NCBI RefSeq assembly: GCF_023336755.1
Contig: NZ_JALZWP010000007.1
Span: 124,001-188,000 of the forward strand
Direction of reading: 5' to 3'
DNA from: Roseinatronobacter domitianus
GTDB taxonomy: Bacteria; Pseudomonadota; Alphaproteobacteria; Rhodobacterales; Rhodobacteraceae
Length of the DNA: 64,000 nt
Positions 30,579 to 39,031 of the stretch are shown here, piece by piece. Within the stretch, counting starts at the first letter, position 1. Each line of letters starts with the position of its first letter. The notes beneath the pieces are model-generated. The model was not told the origin of the DNA. It saw only the letters and a list, made by a program, of their open reading frames with translations, and did no database searches. The translations under genes were made by a program, and so were the position numbers.

Positions 30579-30985
30579 TTGGGAAGCTGTTTCGCAAGCC
30601 CGAAGCCGTCAAGCCCGACGGGCGCGTCGCCGTAGCGGCGCTGCTCGTTCGGGTGGCGCGCACGGATGGGGAGTATGCGGCAGCCGAGATTGCCGTGATA
30701 CGCGACATTCTTATGCGGCGTTATGGCGATCCGGGTTTGCTGGCGCAGGGTGAAGCACTGGAGCAAAGCGCGGGTGATACCGTCCATCTGACCAAGGCGA
30801 TCAAGGACGAAATCGCGCATGAGGACCGCATGGTTTATTTGCAAGACCTGTGGCGCGTGGTTCTGGCCGACGAGGCTCGCGACTTCGAGGAAGATGGTTT
30901 CATGCGGCTGGCCAGCAACTTGCTGGGCATGGCAGACCGCGATTCGGCGCGCGCGCGACAAGCCGTGCAGGCAGAAGCGGGTTAG
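30575..30985 (+). CDS. TerB-family protein
   Basis: A 136-residue, all-helical soluble protein of the tellurite-resistance TerB/co-chaperone DjlA-like helical family: VAVAALLVRVARTDGEYAAAE near the start gives the acidic pattern of the first TerB helix pair, and DLWRVVLADEARDFEEDGF repeats it. It is coupled to msrB. Tellurite resistance itself is unlikely with no other ter genes nearby; a stress-response or membrane-associated sensing role is inferred. It converges with the SDR gene, and the two stops overlap by 4 bp. Confidence 0.78.
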   Translation: MIGKLFRKPEAVKPDGRVAVAALLVRVARTDGEYAAAEIAVIRDILMRRYGDPGLLAQGEALEQSAGDTVHLTKAIKDEIAHEDRMVYLQDLWRVVLADEARDFEEDGFMRLASNLLGMADRDSARARQAVQAEAG

Positions 30986-31638
30986 CCGATCAGGTCGGCC
31001 AACCGCGCGGCTTCTGTGGCGCAGGGCGTCAGCGCGTCACGGTTTTCACCCGGATGAAACCGCGCGCGTAAGGCCGTGGGCATGGGCGCGCAGGTTTCCA
31101 CCATCACACGCGGCCCGGTCTTGACGCTTTCATCAGCCCAAGCGCGTGCAAGCGCCATTTGCGCCAGTTTGGTCGCGCCGTAAGCACTGTGAAACCGGGT
31201 TTCTGCCGCGGGATCATTCAGGAACAAGACCGTGCCCTTGTCTGGGCTGGCGGCCAGAAGGGGTGCGATCATCGGGATCAGAACGCCGGGCGCGCGCGCA
31301 TTAACCTTCAGCGCCTTGTCCCATTCCTTGATCGCGATGTGGCTGGCGGGCGACAGCGGCGGCGCTTGGATGGCGCTATGCACCCACAGCCCGACGCTAC
31401 CCCAGCGGTCGTGAATATCGCGGCACAGATGGCGCATCGCGTCATCGATGGTCACATCCATAGCTGCGAGCGTCGCAGAGCCACCGCGCGCCTTGATCCG
31501 GTCGTCCAGTTCTTCCAGCGCGCCCAAAGTGCGGGCAACAGCCACAACGTGCCAGCCGCGCGCGGCCAACTCTTCCGCGAGCGCCGCGCCAATCCCGCGT
31601 GAGGCGCCCGTCACAAGTGCGATCTTCGTGTTTTCCAT
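30982..31638 (-). CDS. short-chain dehydrogenase/reductase
   Basis: NAD(P)-dependent oxidoreductase, 218 residues from ATG 31638. The cofactor motif is ALVTGASRGIGAALAEEL at the N-terminus. The catalytic tyrosine-lysine pair is seen as SAYGATKLAQMAL (Y-x3-K), while the upstream Ser is less clear (NDPAAETRFH). The ORF can be extended 17 residues upstream, but family proteins start where chosen. The substrate is unknown. The C-terminus is somewhat shorter than classical 250-residue SDRs. Confidence 0.82.
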   Translation of the reverse strand: MENTKIALVTGASRGIGAALAEELAARGWHVVAVARTLGALEELDDRIKARGGSATLAAMDVTIDDAMRHLCRDIHDRWGSVGLWVHSAIQAPPLSPASHIAIKEWDKALKVNARAPGVLIPMIAPLLAASPDKGTVLFLNDPAAETRFHSAYGATKLAQMALARAWADESVKTGPRVMVETCAPMPTALRARFHPGENRDALTPCATEAARLADLIG

Positions 31639-31778
31639 GCGCGGCAGATGCCACTCAAAACGCGCTATTTCAAGCGAAAACGCACGCAAATGGCTTGACT
31701 CGTGGCCTTTGGATCGGGCCAGATTGTCGCATTACTGCTGCCCAAACCAAGCATCGTTTTTCCGGGGGGATATAGACC

Positions 31779-32198
31779 ATGCGTCCACTTCTTGCGGCTC
31801 TGGCCGCGTTGCTGTTGTTTGCAACCTCTGCCATGGCCGATCGCGTTGTGGCGCGTGTCAGCATTTCCGAGCAGAAAATGTATGTCTATCATCATGGCAC
31901 GCTGGTGCATGAATGGCCGGTTTCGACCGCGAGGGCGGGCAAGATTACGCCGACTGGCGACTGGCGGCCGCAATGGCTGTCCAAGAACCACCGGTCCAGC
32001 CGATATAACAACGCCCCCATGCCCTATGCGATTTTCTACTCCGGGCATTACGCCATTCACGGCACTGACCAGATCAGCCGCTTGGGCCGCCCGGCCTCTG
32101 CGGGCTGCGTGCGGTTGGACCCGGCCAATGCCAGCGTGTTGTTCGACATGGTGCGCCAAGAGGGGATGGAGCAGACCCGCGTGATCGTCCGGCGCTGA
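31779..32198 (+). CDS. L,D-transpeptidase (YkuD domain)
   Basis: A 139-residue exported protein: signal peptide 1-20 (ending SAMA) and then a minimal YkuD domain. The catalytic motif HGTDQISRLGRPASAGCVRL includes the conserved histidine, SxGC cysteine and arginine at about 95-115. It forms 3-3 crosslinks or attaches proteins to peptidoglycan in the periplasm. It lacks extra peptidoglycan-binding domains, so it is one of the small forms common in Rhodobacterales. Divergent from the SDR. Confidence 0.92.
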   Translation: MRPLLAALAALLLFATSAMADRVVARVSISEQKMYVYHHGTLVHEWPVSTARAGKITPTGDWRPQWLSKNHRSSRYNNAPMPYAIFYSGHYAIHGTDQISRLGRPASAGCVRLDPANASVLFDMVRQEGMEQTRVIVRR

Positions 32199-32315
32199 GT
32201 CTCCCATGCCACAGCCGCGCCCGCATGATCTGGTGTCCATGATTAAGCGCTACCCAAAGGCTTGGCGTTAGGTATAGTCCTTGGGGAAATGTGAACAAAA
32301 CCCCCGAGGCTGCTT

Positions 32316-32783
32316 ATGCGCTGTCCCTTTTGCGGCAATACCGACACGCAGGTAAAAGATTCCCGTCCCGCAGAGGACCATGGCGCGATCCGTCGGCGCC
32401 GGTTCTGTCCCGCCTGCGGGGGGCGCTTTACCACCTATGAGCGTGTGCAGTTGCGCGATCTGGTCGTGGTGAAATCGAACGGTCGCCGCGAAGCCTTCGA
32501 CCGCGAAAAGCTGGAACGGTCGGTTCGGATAGCCTTGCAAAAGCGCAATATCGAACACGAGCGCGTGGACCAGATGATTAGTGGCATTGTCCGGCGGCTG
32601 GAAAGCCTTGGCGACAGTGACATTCCGTCCAAGCTTATCGGCGAGATCGTGATGGAAACACTCGCACGGATCGACACGGTCGCTTATGTGCGGTTTGCCT
32701 CGGTTTACAAGAACTTCCAGGAAGCCGATGATTTCGACAAGTTCGTATCGGAATTGCGCCCGGAACCGAAAGACACGGAGTAA
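32316..32783 (+). CDS. nrdR: transcriptional repressor NrdR
   Basis: Zinc and ATP-cone repressor of ribonucleotide reductase genes. It has 155 residues. The N-terminal zinc ribbon [17 protein letters not shown] with a second pair in [17 protein letters not shown] is followed by the ATP-cone ([19 protein letters not shown]). All four cysteines are present. It lies 3 bp before ribD, a very common pairing. Confidence 0.97.
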   Translation: MRCPFCGNTDTQVKDSRPAEDHGAIRRRRFCPACGGRFTTYERVQLRDLVVVKSNGRREAFDREKLERSVRIALQKRNIEHERVDQMISGIVRRLESLGDSDIPSKLIGEIVMETLARIDTVAYVRFASVYKNFQEADDFDKFVSELRPEPKDTE

Positions 32784-32786
32784 CCT

Positions 32787-33875
32787 GTGCCAAGTGCCGC
32801 TGATCGCCGCTTCATGCGGTTGGCCATCGCCCTTGGGCGGCGAGGCTTGGGCCAGGTCTGGCCCAATCCTGCCGTGGGCTGCGTGCTGGTGCGTGACGGC
32901 CGTATCTTGGCACGCGGCTGGACCGGGCCGGGCGGACGCCCCCATGCCGAAGCCGCGGCCTTGGCGCGCTGCGACGATGCGCGCGGGGCCACCGCCTATG
33001 TCAGTCTTGAACCCTGCGCACATCATGGCCGCACCCCGCCTTGCAGCGACGCACTGGTGCGCGCCGGTGTGGCGCGCGTTGTGACCGCGTTGACGGACCC
33101 TGACCCACGCGTCTCTGGACGTGGCCATGCGCGGTTGCGCGCGGCTGGCATCGAGGTTGTGGAGGGCGTAGAGGCAGAATTGGCCCATGCGGCGAATGCC
33201 GGGTTCCTGCTGCGCCTGACCGCAGGACGCCCTTTCCTGACATTGAAACTGGCGCTGACGCTGGATGGACGCATCGCAACCGCCAGCGGCGAAAGCCGGT
33301 GGATCACCGGGCCAGAATCGCGCCGCGCAGTGCATGCGCTGCGCGCACGCCATGACGCGGTTTTGGTGGGTGCCGGAACCGCACGCGCGGACGACCCTGA
33401 CCTGACCGTGCGGGATCTGGGCGTGACGCATCAGCCCGTGCGCGTGGTGGCCAGCCGAAACCTTGAACTGGACCCGGAGAGCCGGTTGGGGCGCAGCGCG
33501 GGTGAAGTGCCGGTCTGGCTGTTGCACGCGCCGGGGCTGACACCGTCGGAGGGTTGGGCCGCCACCGGGGCGCGATTGATTGATTGTCCAACGGGGCAAG
33601 ACGCGCTCGACCCGCGCGCGATGATGGCCACGCTTGCGCGTGAGGGCCTGACGCGGGTTCTGTGCGAAGGAGGCGGTGCGCTGGCCGCCAGCCTGATCGG
33701 CGCAGGTCTGGTCGATGAACTTGTGATTTTCGCGGCGGGCAAAATGATCGGCGCCGAGGGCCGCGCGGGTCTTGGTCCGCTTGGACTGACCTCTCTGTCT
33801 GACGCGCCGGGATTCGAGCTTACCCATGTGCAGCAGATCGGCCCGGACCTTTGCCAGACCTGGCGGCGGCGCTGA
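32787..33875 (+). CDS. ribD: riboflavin biosynthesis deaminase/reductase RibD
   Basis: Bifunctional enzyme carrying out the deamination and reduction steps after GTP cyclohydrolase II. It has 362 residues from GTG 32787. The deaminase domain has the zinc histidine in PHAEAAALARC and the cysteines in PCAHHGRTPPCSDAL; the C-terminal reductase domain starts around 150 (LTLKLALTLDGRIATASGES). The rest of the riboflavin genes are not next to it. It is followed by an intergenic repeat. Confidence 0.96.
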   Translation: MPSAADRRFMRLAIALGRRGLGQVWPNPAVGCVLVRDGRILARGWTGPGGRPHAEAAALARCDDARGATAYVSLEPCAHHGRTPPCSDALVRAGVARVVTALTDPDPRVSGRGHARLRAAGIEVVEGVEAELAHAANAGFLLRLTAGRPFLTLKLALTLDGRIATASGESRWITGPESRRAVHALRARHDAVLVGAGTARADDPDLTVRDLGVTHQPVRVVASRNLELDPESRLGRSAGEVPVWLLHAPGLTPSEGWAATGARLIDCPTGQDALDPRAMMATLAREGLTRVLCEGGGALAASLIGAGLVDELVIFAAGKMIGAEGRAGLGPLGLTSLSDAPGFELTHVQQIGPDLCQTWRRR

Positions 33876-33898
33876 CGCGCCAAGGCTTTACTTGAAGC

Positions 33899-33957
33899 GG
33901 GCTTTGCCCCCGTCGCGCTTGTGCGCGACTCCCCCAGGATATTTGGGCAAGGATGAA
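33899..33957 (-). repeat. Rhodobacterales-type intergenic palindromic repeat, copy 2
   Basis: Read on the minus strand this has the same order of blocks as the copy at 21251: TTCATCCTTGC, CAAATA, TGGGGGAGT, a central stem and GGGGGCAAAGCC. The central stem here is GTCGCGC/GCGCGAC, unrelated in sequence to that of copy 1 but equally paired. It extends into the first upstream ATG of the tadA frame. Confidence 0.8.
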
Positions 33958-33997
33958 TTGGCTTGAGTTTTCGCAGGGTCGGCGGCATGTGAAAGGC

Positions 33998-34450
33998 ATG
34001 GTCGGGTTTCGCAGTTTCATGCCACTGGCGCTGGAGGAAGCGCGCAAGGCCGCCGCACGGGGCGAGGTGCCGGTGGGTGCGGTGATTGTTGACGCTTCGG
34101 GGGCTGTGTTGGCCGCTGACGGAAACCGGACGCGCGCGGGCAGCGATCCGACGGCCCATGCCGAGATGCTGGTCATTCGTGCGGCCTGTGCCGCGCTGGG
34201 GCAAGAACGGCTAGCGGAGTGTGACCTGTATGTAACGCTTGAGCCTTGCGCGATGTGTGCGCAGGCAATTGCCCATGCAAGGGTCCGACGACTGTATTTT
34301 GGGGCAGGCGATCCGAAATCGGGCGGTGTTATCCATGGCGCTCGGGTCTTTGCACATAGGCAATGCCACCATGTGCCAGAGGTTTATGACGGGTTGCAGG
34401 CGGAGGCCGCCAGTTCCTTGCTGAGATCGTTTTTTGAACAGTTACGCTGA
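33998..34450 (+). CDS. tadA: tRNA adenosine(34) deaminase TadA
   Basis: Deaminates A34 to inosine in tRNA-Arg(ACG). With the start at 33998 it has 150 residues. Zinc-site motifs are HAEMLVIRAAC and PCAMCAQAIAHARV, with the catalytic Glu in HAE. The frame begins earlier at 33953, but that ATG is part of the conserved end of the intergenic repeat (AAGGATGAA), so a start inside the repeat is unlikely. AAAGG precedes 33998, and family N-termini (FRSFMxxALEEAR) fit. Confidence 0.93.
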   Translation: MVGFRSFMPLALEEARKAAARGEVPVGAVIVDASGAVLAADGNRTRAGSDPTAHAEMLVIRAACAALGQERLAECDLYVTLEPCAMCAQAIAHARVRRLYFGAGDPKSGGVIHGARVFAHRQCHHVPEVYDGLQAEAASSLLRSFFEQLR

Positions 34451-34459
34451 GGCAAAATC

Positions 34460-35113
34460 ATGTTTGAACAGATCATAGCCTATTGTGAACGCACGGATTT
34501 TTCTTACTGGTCCGAGCCTGTCAATGCCTTCACGAATGCTGCATTTGTGCTAGCGGCACTTTATGTTTGGCCAAAGACAAGGGGGCTGCCCCTTGGTCGA
34601 GTTCTGACGATCCTGCTTGCAACGATCGGCGTCGGTTCGTTCTTGTGGCACACACATGCGACCGGCTGGGCAGGGCTTGCGGATATGTTGCCGATCCTGT
34701 TGTTCATATTGCTCTATGTCTTCGCGGCAACGCGGGATTTTCTTGGGGCCTCTGCGGTGATCGCCGGGGGCGTGACGGTGGCATTTTTTCCCTACGCTTT
34801 TGGCTTTCGGGCGCTGTTTGGCGGAGTGCTGCCGGGGGCGAATGCGCTTTACGCGAGCGTGGTGGTGCTGATCCTGATTTATGGTCTGTGGCTGCGGCGC
34901 AGCGCAACGGGACGGGGATTGTTGATCGGGGCTGCGGTCCTGAGTGTCTCTCTGGGGTTCCGGATGGCGGATGGCGCGGTTTGCCCGAGCTTCCCGATTG
35001 GCAGTCATTTCATGTGGCATATTCTGAACGGGATCATGCTGGGCTGGATGATCCTTGTCTATTGCCGCCACATGCGCGCAGCCCCGCTTGCACCCCGCGC
35101 GCCATCTGGATAA
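34460..35113 (+). CDS. ceramidase-family integral membrane protein
   Basis: A 217-residue protein with about seven membrane helices. The family motifs of alkaline-ceramidase-type (CREST superfamily) hydrolases are visible: CERTDFSYWSEPVNAFTN at the N-terminus, a GSFLWHTHAT histidine block at about 58-67, and HFMWHILNG near 184, giving the zinc histidines. The substrate in bacteria is generally unproven and could be a ceramide, acyl-amide or other lipid. It begins 9 bp after tadA and precedes gatC by about 30 bp. Confidence 0.82.
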   Translation: MFEQIIAYCERTDFSYWSEPVNAFTNAAFVLAALYVWPKTRGLPLGRVLTILLATIGVGSFLWHTHATGWAGLADMLPILLFILLYVFAATRDFLGASAVIAGGVTVAFFPYAFGFRALFGGVLPGANALYASVVVLILIYGLWLRRSATGRGLLIGAAVLSVSLGFRMADGAVCPSFPIGSHFMWHILNGIMLGWMILVYCRHMRAAPLAPRAPSG

Positions 35114-35146
35114 ACCCTCGCAAAACCCCTGTGCTGCGGAGGGCGC

Positions 35147-35437
35147 ATGTCTGAAATCGACCACGAGACCGCGCGCAAGGTCGCGAAACTGTCGCGTATT
35201 GCGGTGCCTGAGAGTGATCTGCCTGGTCTGGCCAATGATCTGAGCCGAATCCTGACCTTCATGGAAGAGTTGAACGAAGTCGATGTGGAGGGGGTTGCGC
35301 CGATGACCTCTGTCACGCCGATGCGTCTGACGCGCCGGAAGGATGGTGTGACCGATGGGGATTATCAGGACAAGATCCTGTCGAATGCGCCCGACGCGCG
35401 CGAAGGCTTTTTTGCCGTGCCGAAGGTGGTGGAATGA
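35147..35437 (+). CDS. gatC: Asp/Glu-tRNA amidotransferase subunit C
   Basis: Small subunit of GatCAB, which converts misacylated Glu-tRNA(Gln) or Asp-tRNA(Asn) to the correct amide. It has 96 residues with the typical [21 protein letters not shown]-terminus and the proline-containing [19 protein letters not shown] linker that wraps GatA. It overlaps gatA by 4 bp. gatB is not in this window. Confidence 0.95.
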   Translation: MSEIDHETARKVAKLSRIAVPESDLPGLANDLSRILTFMEELNEVDVEGVAPMTSVTPMRLTRRKDGVTDGDYQDKILSNAPDAREGFFAVPKVVE

Positions 35438-36915
35438 GCGATCTGAACAAACTGACACTGGCCGATGCGCGCGACCTGCTGCGCAAGGGTGAGACGAGTT
35501 CGGTCGCCCTGACCGAGGCCTGCCTGAGCGCGATCGAGGGTGCCGGGGCGCTGAACGCGTTCGTGCACAAGACCCCGGATCTGGCGCTGGAGCGTGCGCG
35601 CGCCGCCGATGCGCGCTTGGCACAAGGTGATGCGCCTGCGATGTGTGGCCTGCCCATCGGGATCAAGGATTTGTTCTGCACCGAGGGGGTTGCCAGCCAG
35701 GCCGCCAGCCGGATTTTGCAAGGGTTCCGCCCCGAATACGAATCCTCTGTCAGCGCGAAACTGCGTGATGCGGGTGCCGTCATGCTGGGCAAGCTGAACA
35801 TGGATGAATTTGCCATGGGGTCCAGCAACGAAACCAGCGTTTACGGCAATGCTGTGAACCCTTGGAAGGTGGACACGCGTGATCTGACGCCGGGCGGGTC
35901 GTCTGGCGGGTCTGCGGCGGCTGTGGCGGCTGACCTGTGTCTGGCCGCGACCGGCACCGATACGGGTGGGTCGATCCGCCAGCCTGCGGCCTTTACCGGC
36001 ACCGTGGGCATTAAGCCGACCTATGGGCGCTGCTCGCGTTGGGGGATCGTGGCCTTTGCCTCGTCGCTCGATCAGGCTGGCCCCATGACCAAAACCGTGC
36101 GCGACGCCGCGATCATGCTGGAGGCGATGTGCGGGCATGACCCGAAGGATTCGACCAGCGCCGATCTGCCTGTGCCGGATTTCGAGGCGATGCTGACTGG
36201 CGATATTCGCGGTAAGACCATCGGCATTCCGCGCGAATACCGCATTGATGGTATGCCCGAGGAAATCGCCGCCCTCTGGGACCGTGGCGCCGATATGCTG
36301 CGCGATGCGGGCGCGAAGATTGTCGAGATCAGCCTGCCGCATACGAAATATGCGCTGCCGGCCTATTACGTTATTGCACCGGCAGAGGCGTCTTCGAACC
36401 TTGCACGCTATGACGGGGTGCGCTACGGGCACCGCGCCAGCCTGGCGGCGGGTGATGGCATTACCGAAATGTATGAGAAAACGCGTGCCGAGGGTTTCGG
36501 CCCAGAGGTGCAGCGCCGCGTGATGATTGGCACTTATGTGCTGTCGGCAGGGTTCTATGACGCGTATTACAACCGCGCACGCAAGGTTCGCACGCTGATA
36601 AAGCGTGATTTCGAGACTGTTTTCGCCGATGGGGTTGACGCGATCCTGACACCTGCCACGCCATCGGCTGCTTTTGGTCTGGGCGAGATGGCCAATGCGG
36701 ACCCGGTGCAGATGTATCTGAACGATGTTTTCACCGTCACTGTGAACCTTGCCGGATTGCCGGGTATCTCGGTTCCGGCGGGGTTGGATAGCGCCGGGCT
36801 GCCGCTGGGCCTGCAACTGATTGGTCGCCCTTGGGAAGAAGGCGATTTGCTGAACACCGCGCATGTGCTGGAGGATGCGGCCGGCTTTGTGGCCAAACCC
36901 GCCAAATGGTGGTAA
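35434..36915 (+). CDS. gatA: Asp/Glu-tRNA amidotransferase subunit A
   Basis: Amidase-signature subunit that releases ammonia from glutamine for GatCAB. It has 493 residues. The catalytic Lys is in [14 protein letters not shown] (about 74), and the Ser-rich stretch [15 protein letters not shown] plus [14 protein letters not shown] supplies the cis-Ser and nucleophilic Ser (about 155-180). Start is by ATGA overlap with gatC. Confidence 0.97.
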   Translation: MSDLNKLTLADARDLLRKGETSSVALTEACLSAIEGAGALNAFVHKTPDLALERARAADARLAQGDAPAMCGLPIGIKDLFCTEGVASQAASRILQGFRPEYESSVSAKLRDAGAVMLGKLNMDEFAMGSSNETSVYGNAVNPWKVDTRDLTPGGSSGGSAAAVAADLCLAATGTDTGGSIRQPAAFTGTVGIKPTYGRCSRWGIVAFASSLDQAGPMTKTVRDAAIMLEAMCGHDPKDSTSADLPVPDFEAMLTGDIRGKTIGIPREYRIDGMPEEIAALWDRGADMLRDAGAKIVEISLPHTKYALPAYYVIAPAEASSNLARYDGVRYGHRASLAAGDGITEMYEKTRAEGFGPEVQRRVMIGTYVLSAGFYDAYYNRARKVRTLIKRDFETVFADGVDAILTPATPSAAFGLGEMANADPVQMYLNDVFTVTVNLAGLPGISVPAGLDSAGLPLGLQLIGRPWEEGDLLNTAHVLEDAAGFVAKPAKWW

Positions 36916-36950
36916 GCTTTCGAAAAAGATCGAGCATCGAGAGTTTTTGA

Positions 36951-37724
36951 ATGCGTTTGCCCATTGTTCTATCGGCCCTTTTTCTGGTGTCGGCTTGCAC
37001 GTTCAGTGCGCCTTATTCCAACGTGATCGACACCGCAGGCGGCGGAGTAGGATTCAGCGACTACGCGCAATACATGCGCGCGCAGGAAGAATTGTCGCGC
37101 ATTCGCCGGGCAGAGGCTGCAAGTGCACGCGCCCAGCCGCAAGGCGCTGTTGGGGGCGCACCTGTCAGGTTCCAGCCGCAAGGGTTTGGCGCAGCGCAGA
37201 CGCAGATGCCGGAACAACCGCCCTTGGGGCAGTCGGTGATTGCGCAACCCGCGCAAGGCCAGTCCTCGCAACAGACACCGGCGCAGAATTTCGCAATGGG
37301 GCAGGGGGTTTCCGCAGCACCGGGCACGGCTGAGCAAGGGGTGAGCACCCAAAGCTATGAGGCGCAACCATTCGGCACTCCGACGCAAAATCAGGTGGTT
37401 CGGCGGGAATATGTGCCTCAGGTGCGCGTCACTGCGGCTGAAGCCCCTGCGGCCAGCGGCCCGAACCTGTTCGTGTATGCGCTGTCGACCCGGCATGCTA
37501 TTGGCGAAGAGCGGTATCCACGTCGTCACCCGTTGCGCTGGCGCCGGTGGGAAGCCGCTTGCGCGCAATATCCGCACCAAGATCTGGCGCAGGAAGCGTT
37601 TCTTGCGGCGGGTGGACCGGAGAAAGACCCGGAACATATGGACCCGGATGGGGACGGCTACGCCTGCTGGTGGGATCCAGCGCCGTTTCGGCAGGCTGCA
37701 ACCACTGTGAAGGCGCGCGAATAA
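36951..37724 (+). CDS. lipoprotein with a C-terminal Excalibur-like motif
   Basis: A 257-residue protein starting with a lipoprotein signal (LSALFLVSAC, lipid cysteine at 16). A long Gln/Pro/Ala-rich linker (about 50-150) leads to a compact C-terminal domain. It ends in DPDGDGYACWWDP, the Asp-rich Ca-binding pattern of Excalibur-type domains found in exported proteins. The function is not known; the linker suggests it reaches from a membrane to peptidoglycan. It follows gatA after 35 bp and precedes a peptidoglycan amidase gene. Confidence 0.72.
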   Translation: MRLPIVLSALFLVSACTFSAPYSNVIDTAGGGVGFSDYAQYMRAQEELSRIRRAEAASARAQPQGAVGGAPVRFQPQGFGAAQTQMPEQPPLGQSVIAQPAQGQSSQQTPAQNFAMGQGVSAAPGTAEQGVSTQSYEAQPFGTPTQNQVVRREYVPQVRVTAAEAPAASGPNLFVYALSTRHAIGEERYPRRHPLRWRRWEAACAQYPHQDLAQEAFLAAGGPEKDPEHMDPDGDGYACWWDPAPFRQAATTVKARE

Positions 37725-37798
37725 AGCATGTCGGGCAAGGCTGGGGCCCGGTTTGGTGTTAAAAGACATGCGCCCATACTGTCAGAGCGTAAATGCCA

Positions 37799-38482
37799 AT
37801 GAACGCGGCACGCCCGGACGTGATCTGGCATCCATCGCCAAATTATGGGCCGCGCCGCGATGGGCTGCGCCCGCAAATGGTCGTGTTGCATTATACCGCG
37901 ATGGGATGTGCCAAAGCCGTGCTAGAGCGGCTTTGTGACTCATGCACCGAAGTCTCGGCGCATTATCTGATCGACCGGGACGGCACTTGTTTTCAAATGG
38001 TCGCGGAAGAAATGCGCGCTTGGCATGCAGGGGCCGGGGCTTGGGCCGGGCTGTCGGATATAAACTCGCGTTCCATCGGGATCGAACTGGTCAATACCGG
38101 CGAAGAGCCCTTTCCCTTGCCACAGATGCGCGCGCTTGAGCGGCTATTGGCAGAGCTGATGGCGCGATGGGATATTGGGCCGGTGGATGTGATTGGCCAT
38201 TCAGATATGGCCCCCGAGCGCAAGCAAGACCCCGGCCCGCATTTCGACTGGCGCGGTTTGGCGCGGTCGGGGCTGGCGCTCTGGCCGGAAGGGCTGGCAG
38301 ACTTGGTTGATTTTGACGAAAGCTTAACCCGTATCGGGTATCCGCCCGCACCGGAAATGGATCGTCTTGCAGCGCTTCGGGCGCGGTTTCGCCCGCATGG
38401 GTGCGGCGCTGTAACAACGCAAGAGGCAGGGCTGGCCGCCCATGTAGCAGAGACATTTGCGCGTTTGCGCGGCCGCCTTTAG
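37799..38482 (+). CDS. AmpD-type N-acetylmuramoyl-L-alanine amidase
   Basis: Zinc amidase (amidase_2 fold), 227 residues from ATG 37799 (an alternative ATG lies 6 bases upstream). Zinc ligands are visible as VVLHYTAMG (His near 30) and IGHSDMAPERKQDPG (His near 140, Asp near 150). No signal peptide is seen, so it probably works in the cytosol on recycled muropeptides as AmpD does. The C-terminus (about 175-227) is a helical extension. It converges with the DUF2244 gene; the two stops overlap by 4 bp. Confidence 0.88.
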   Translation: MNAARPDVIWHPSPNYGPRRDGLRPQMVVLHYTAMGCAKAVLERLCDSCTEVSAHYLIDRDGTCFQMVAEEMRAWHAGAGAWAGLSDINSRSIGIELVNTGEEPFPLPQMRALERLLAELMARWDIGPVDVIGHSDMAPERKQDPGPHFDWRGLARSGLALWPEGLADLVDFDESLTRIGYPPAPEMDRLAALRARFRPHGCGAVTTQEAGLAAHVAETFARLRGRL

Positions 38483-39015
38483 CGCAGGTGACGCAACGCA
38501 CGCGACAGTTCGTCATGTAGTGAGGCGCGTTCTTCCGGGCTTAGAAACGCACCCAGTTCGACCGCGCGACCGCCACCACTCAATGTCAGGTAATTTTCTA
38601 CCGGACCGCCCTTTTCCATCATCGACAGGCGCACCCAATATGGATTGGCCTGCCAATGCTGTTCGGGTTTGCGTGGGTTGGTGCGGGTGATCTCTATCAC
38701 CTCGCGGGTCAGGCGCAATTCCTCGCGCAGGGCGCTACGTTCGCGCCCATTGCGTTGCAGGGCATACCACAGCCCCCATAGCGCCAGACCGGCAAACGGG
38801 ATTAACCCCCATAGAACCGGCGTTCCCAACACGCCGATCAAAGGCAGCGCCAGTAGCCCGGCGCTTAGCCCGATGATGGCGACGAAGCCTTCGGCTCCCA
38901 TAGACAGGTGCGGCGACAACACCAACAGGTATTCCGCCCCGTCCGCCTGCGCTACGGCAAAGGCCCCGGGCGGGGTGCCCGAGGCCTTCGGTCTTATCGT
39001 CCAGATTGCGGGCAA
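38479..39015 (-). CDS. DUF2244 membrane protein
   Basis: A 178-residue protein with two adjacent membrane helices (about 42-85, FVAIIGLSAGLLALPLIGV and LWGLIPFAGLALWGLWYAL) followed by a cytosolic domain containing REVIEITRTNP and NPYWVRLSM, the DUF2244 core. It follows ctaD after 16 bp on the same strand, a conserved alphaproteobacterial neighbourhood, so a link to cytochrome oxidase is plausible but not shown. The true start may be downstream of the one listed, since family members begin closer to the first helix. Confidence 0.8.
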   Translation of the reverse strand: MPAIWTIRPKASGTPPGAFAVAQADGAEYLLVLSPHLSMGAEGFVAIIGLSAGLLALPLIGVLGTPVLWGLIPFAGLALWGLWYALQRNGRERSALREELRLTREVIEITRTNPRKPEQHWQANPYWVRLSMMEKGGPVENYLTLSGGGRAVELGAFLSPEERASLHDELSRALRHLR

Positions 39016-39031
39016 TCCAAAGCTCTCCGCG

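Noticed and set aside
33953-33997. Upstream start for tadA
   Set aside because: The ATG belongs to the conserved end of the intergenic repeat, and family proteins start downstream.
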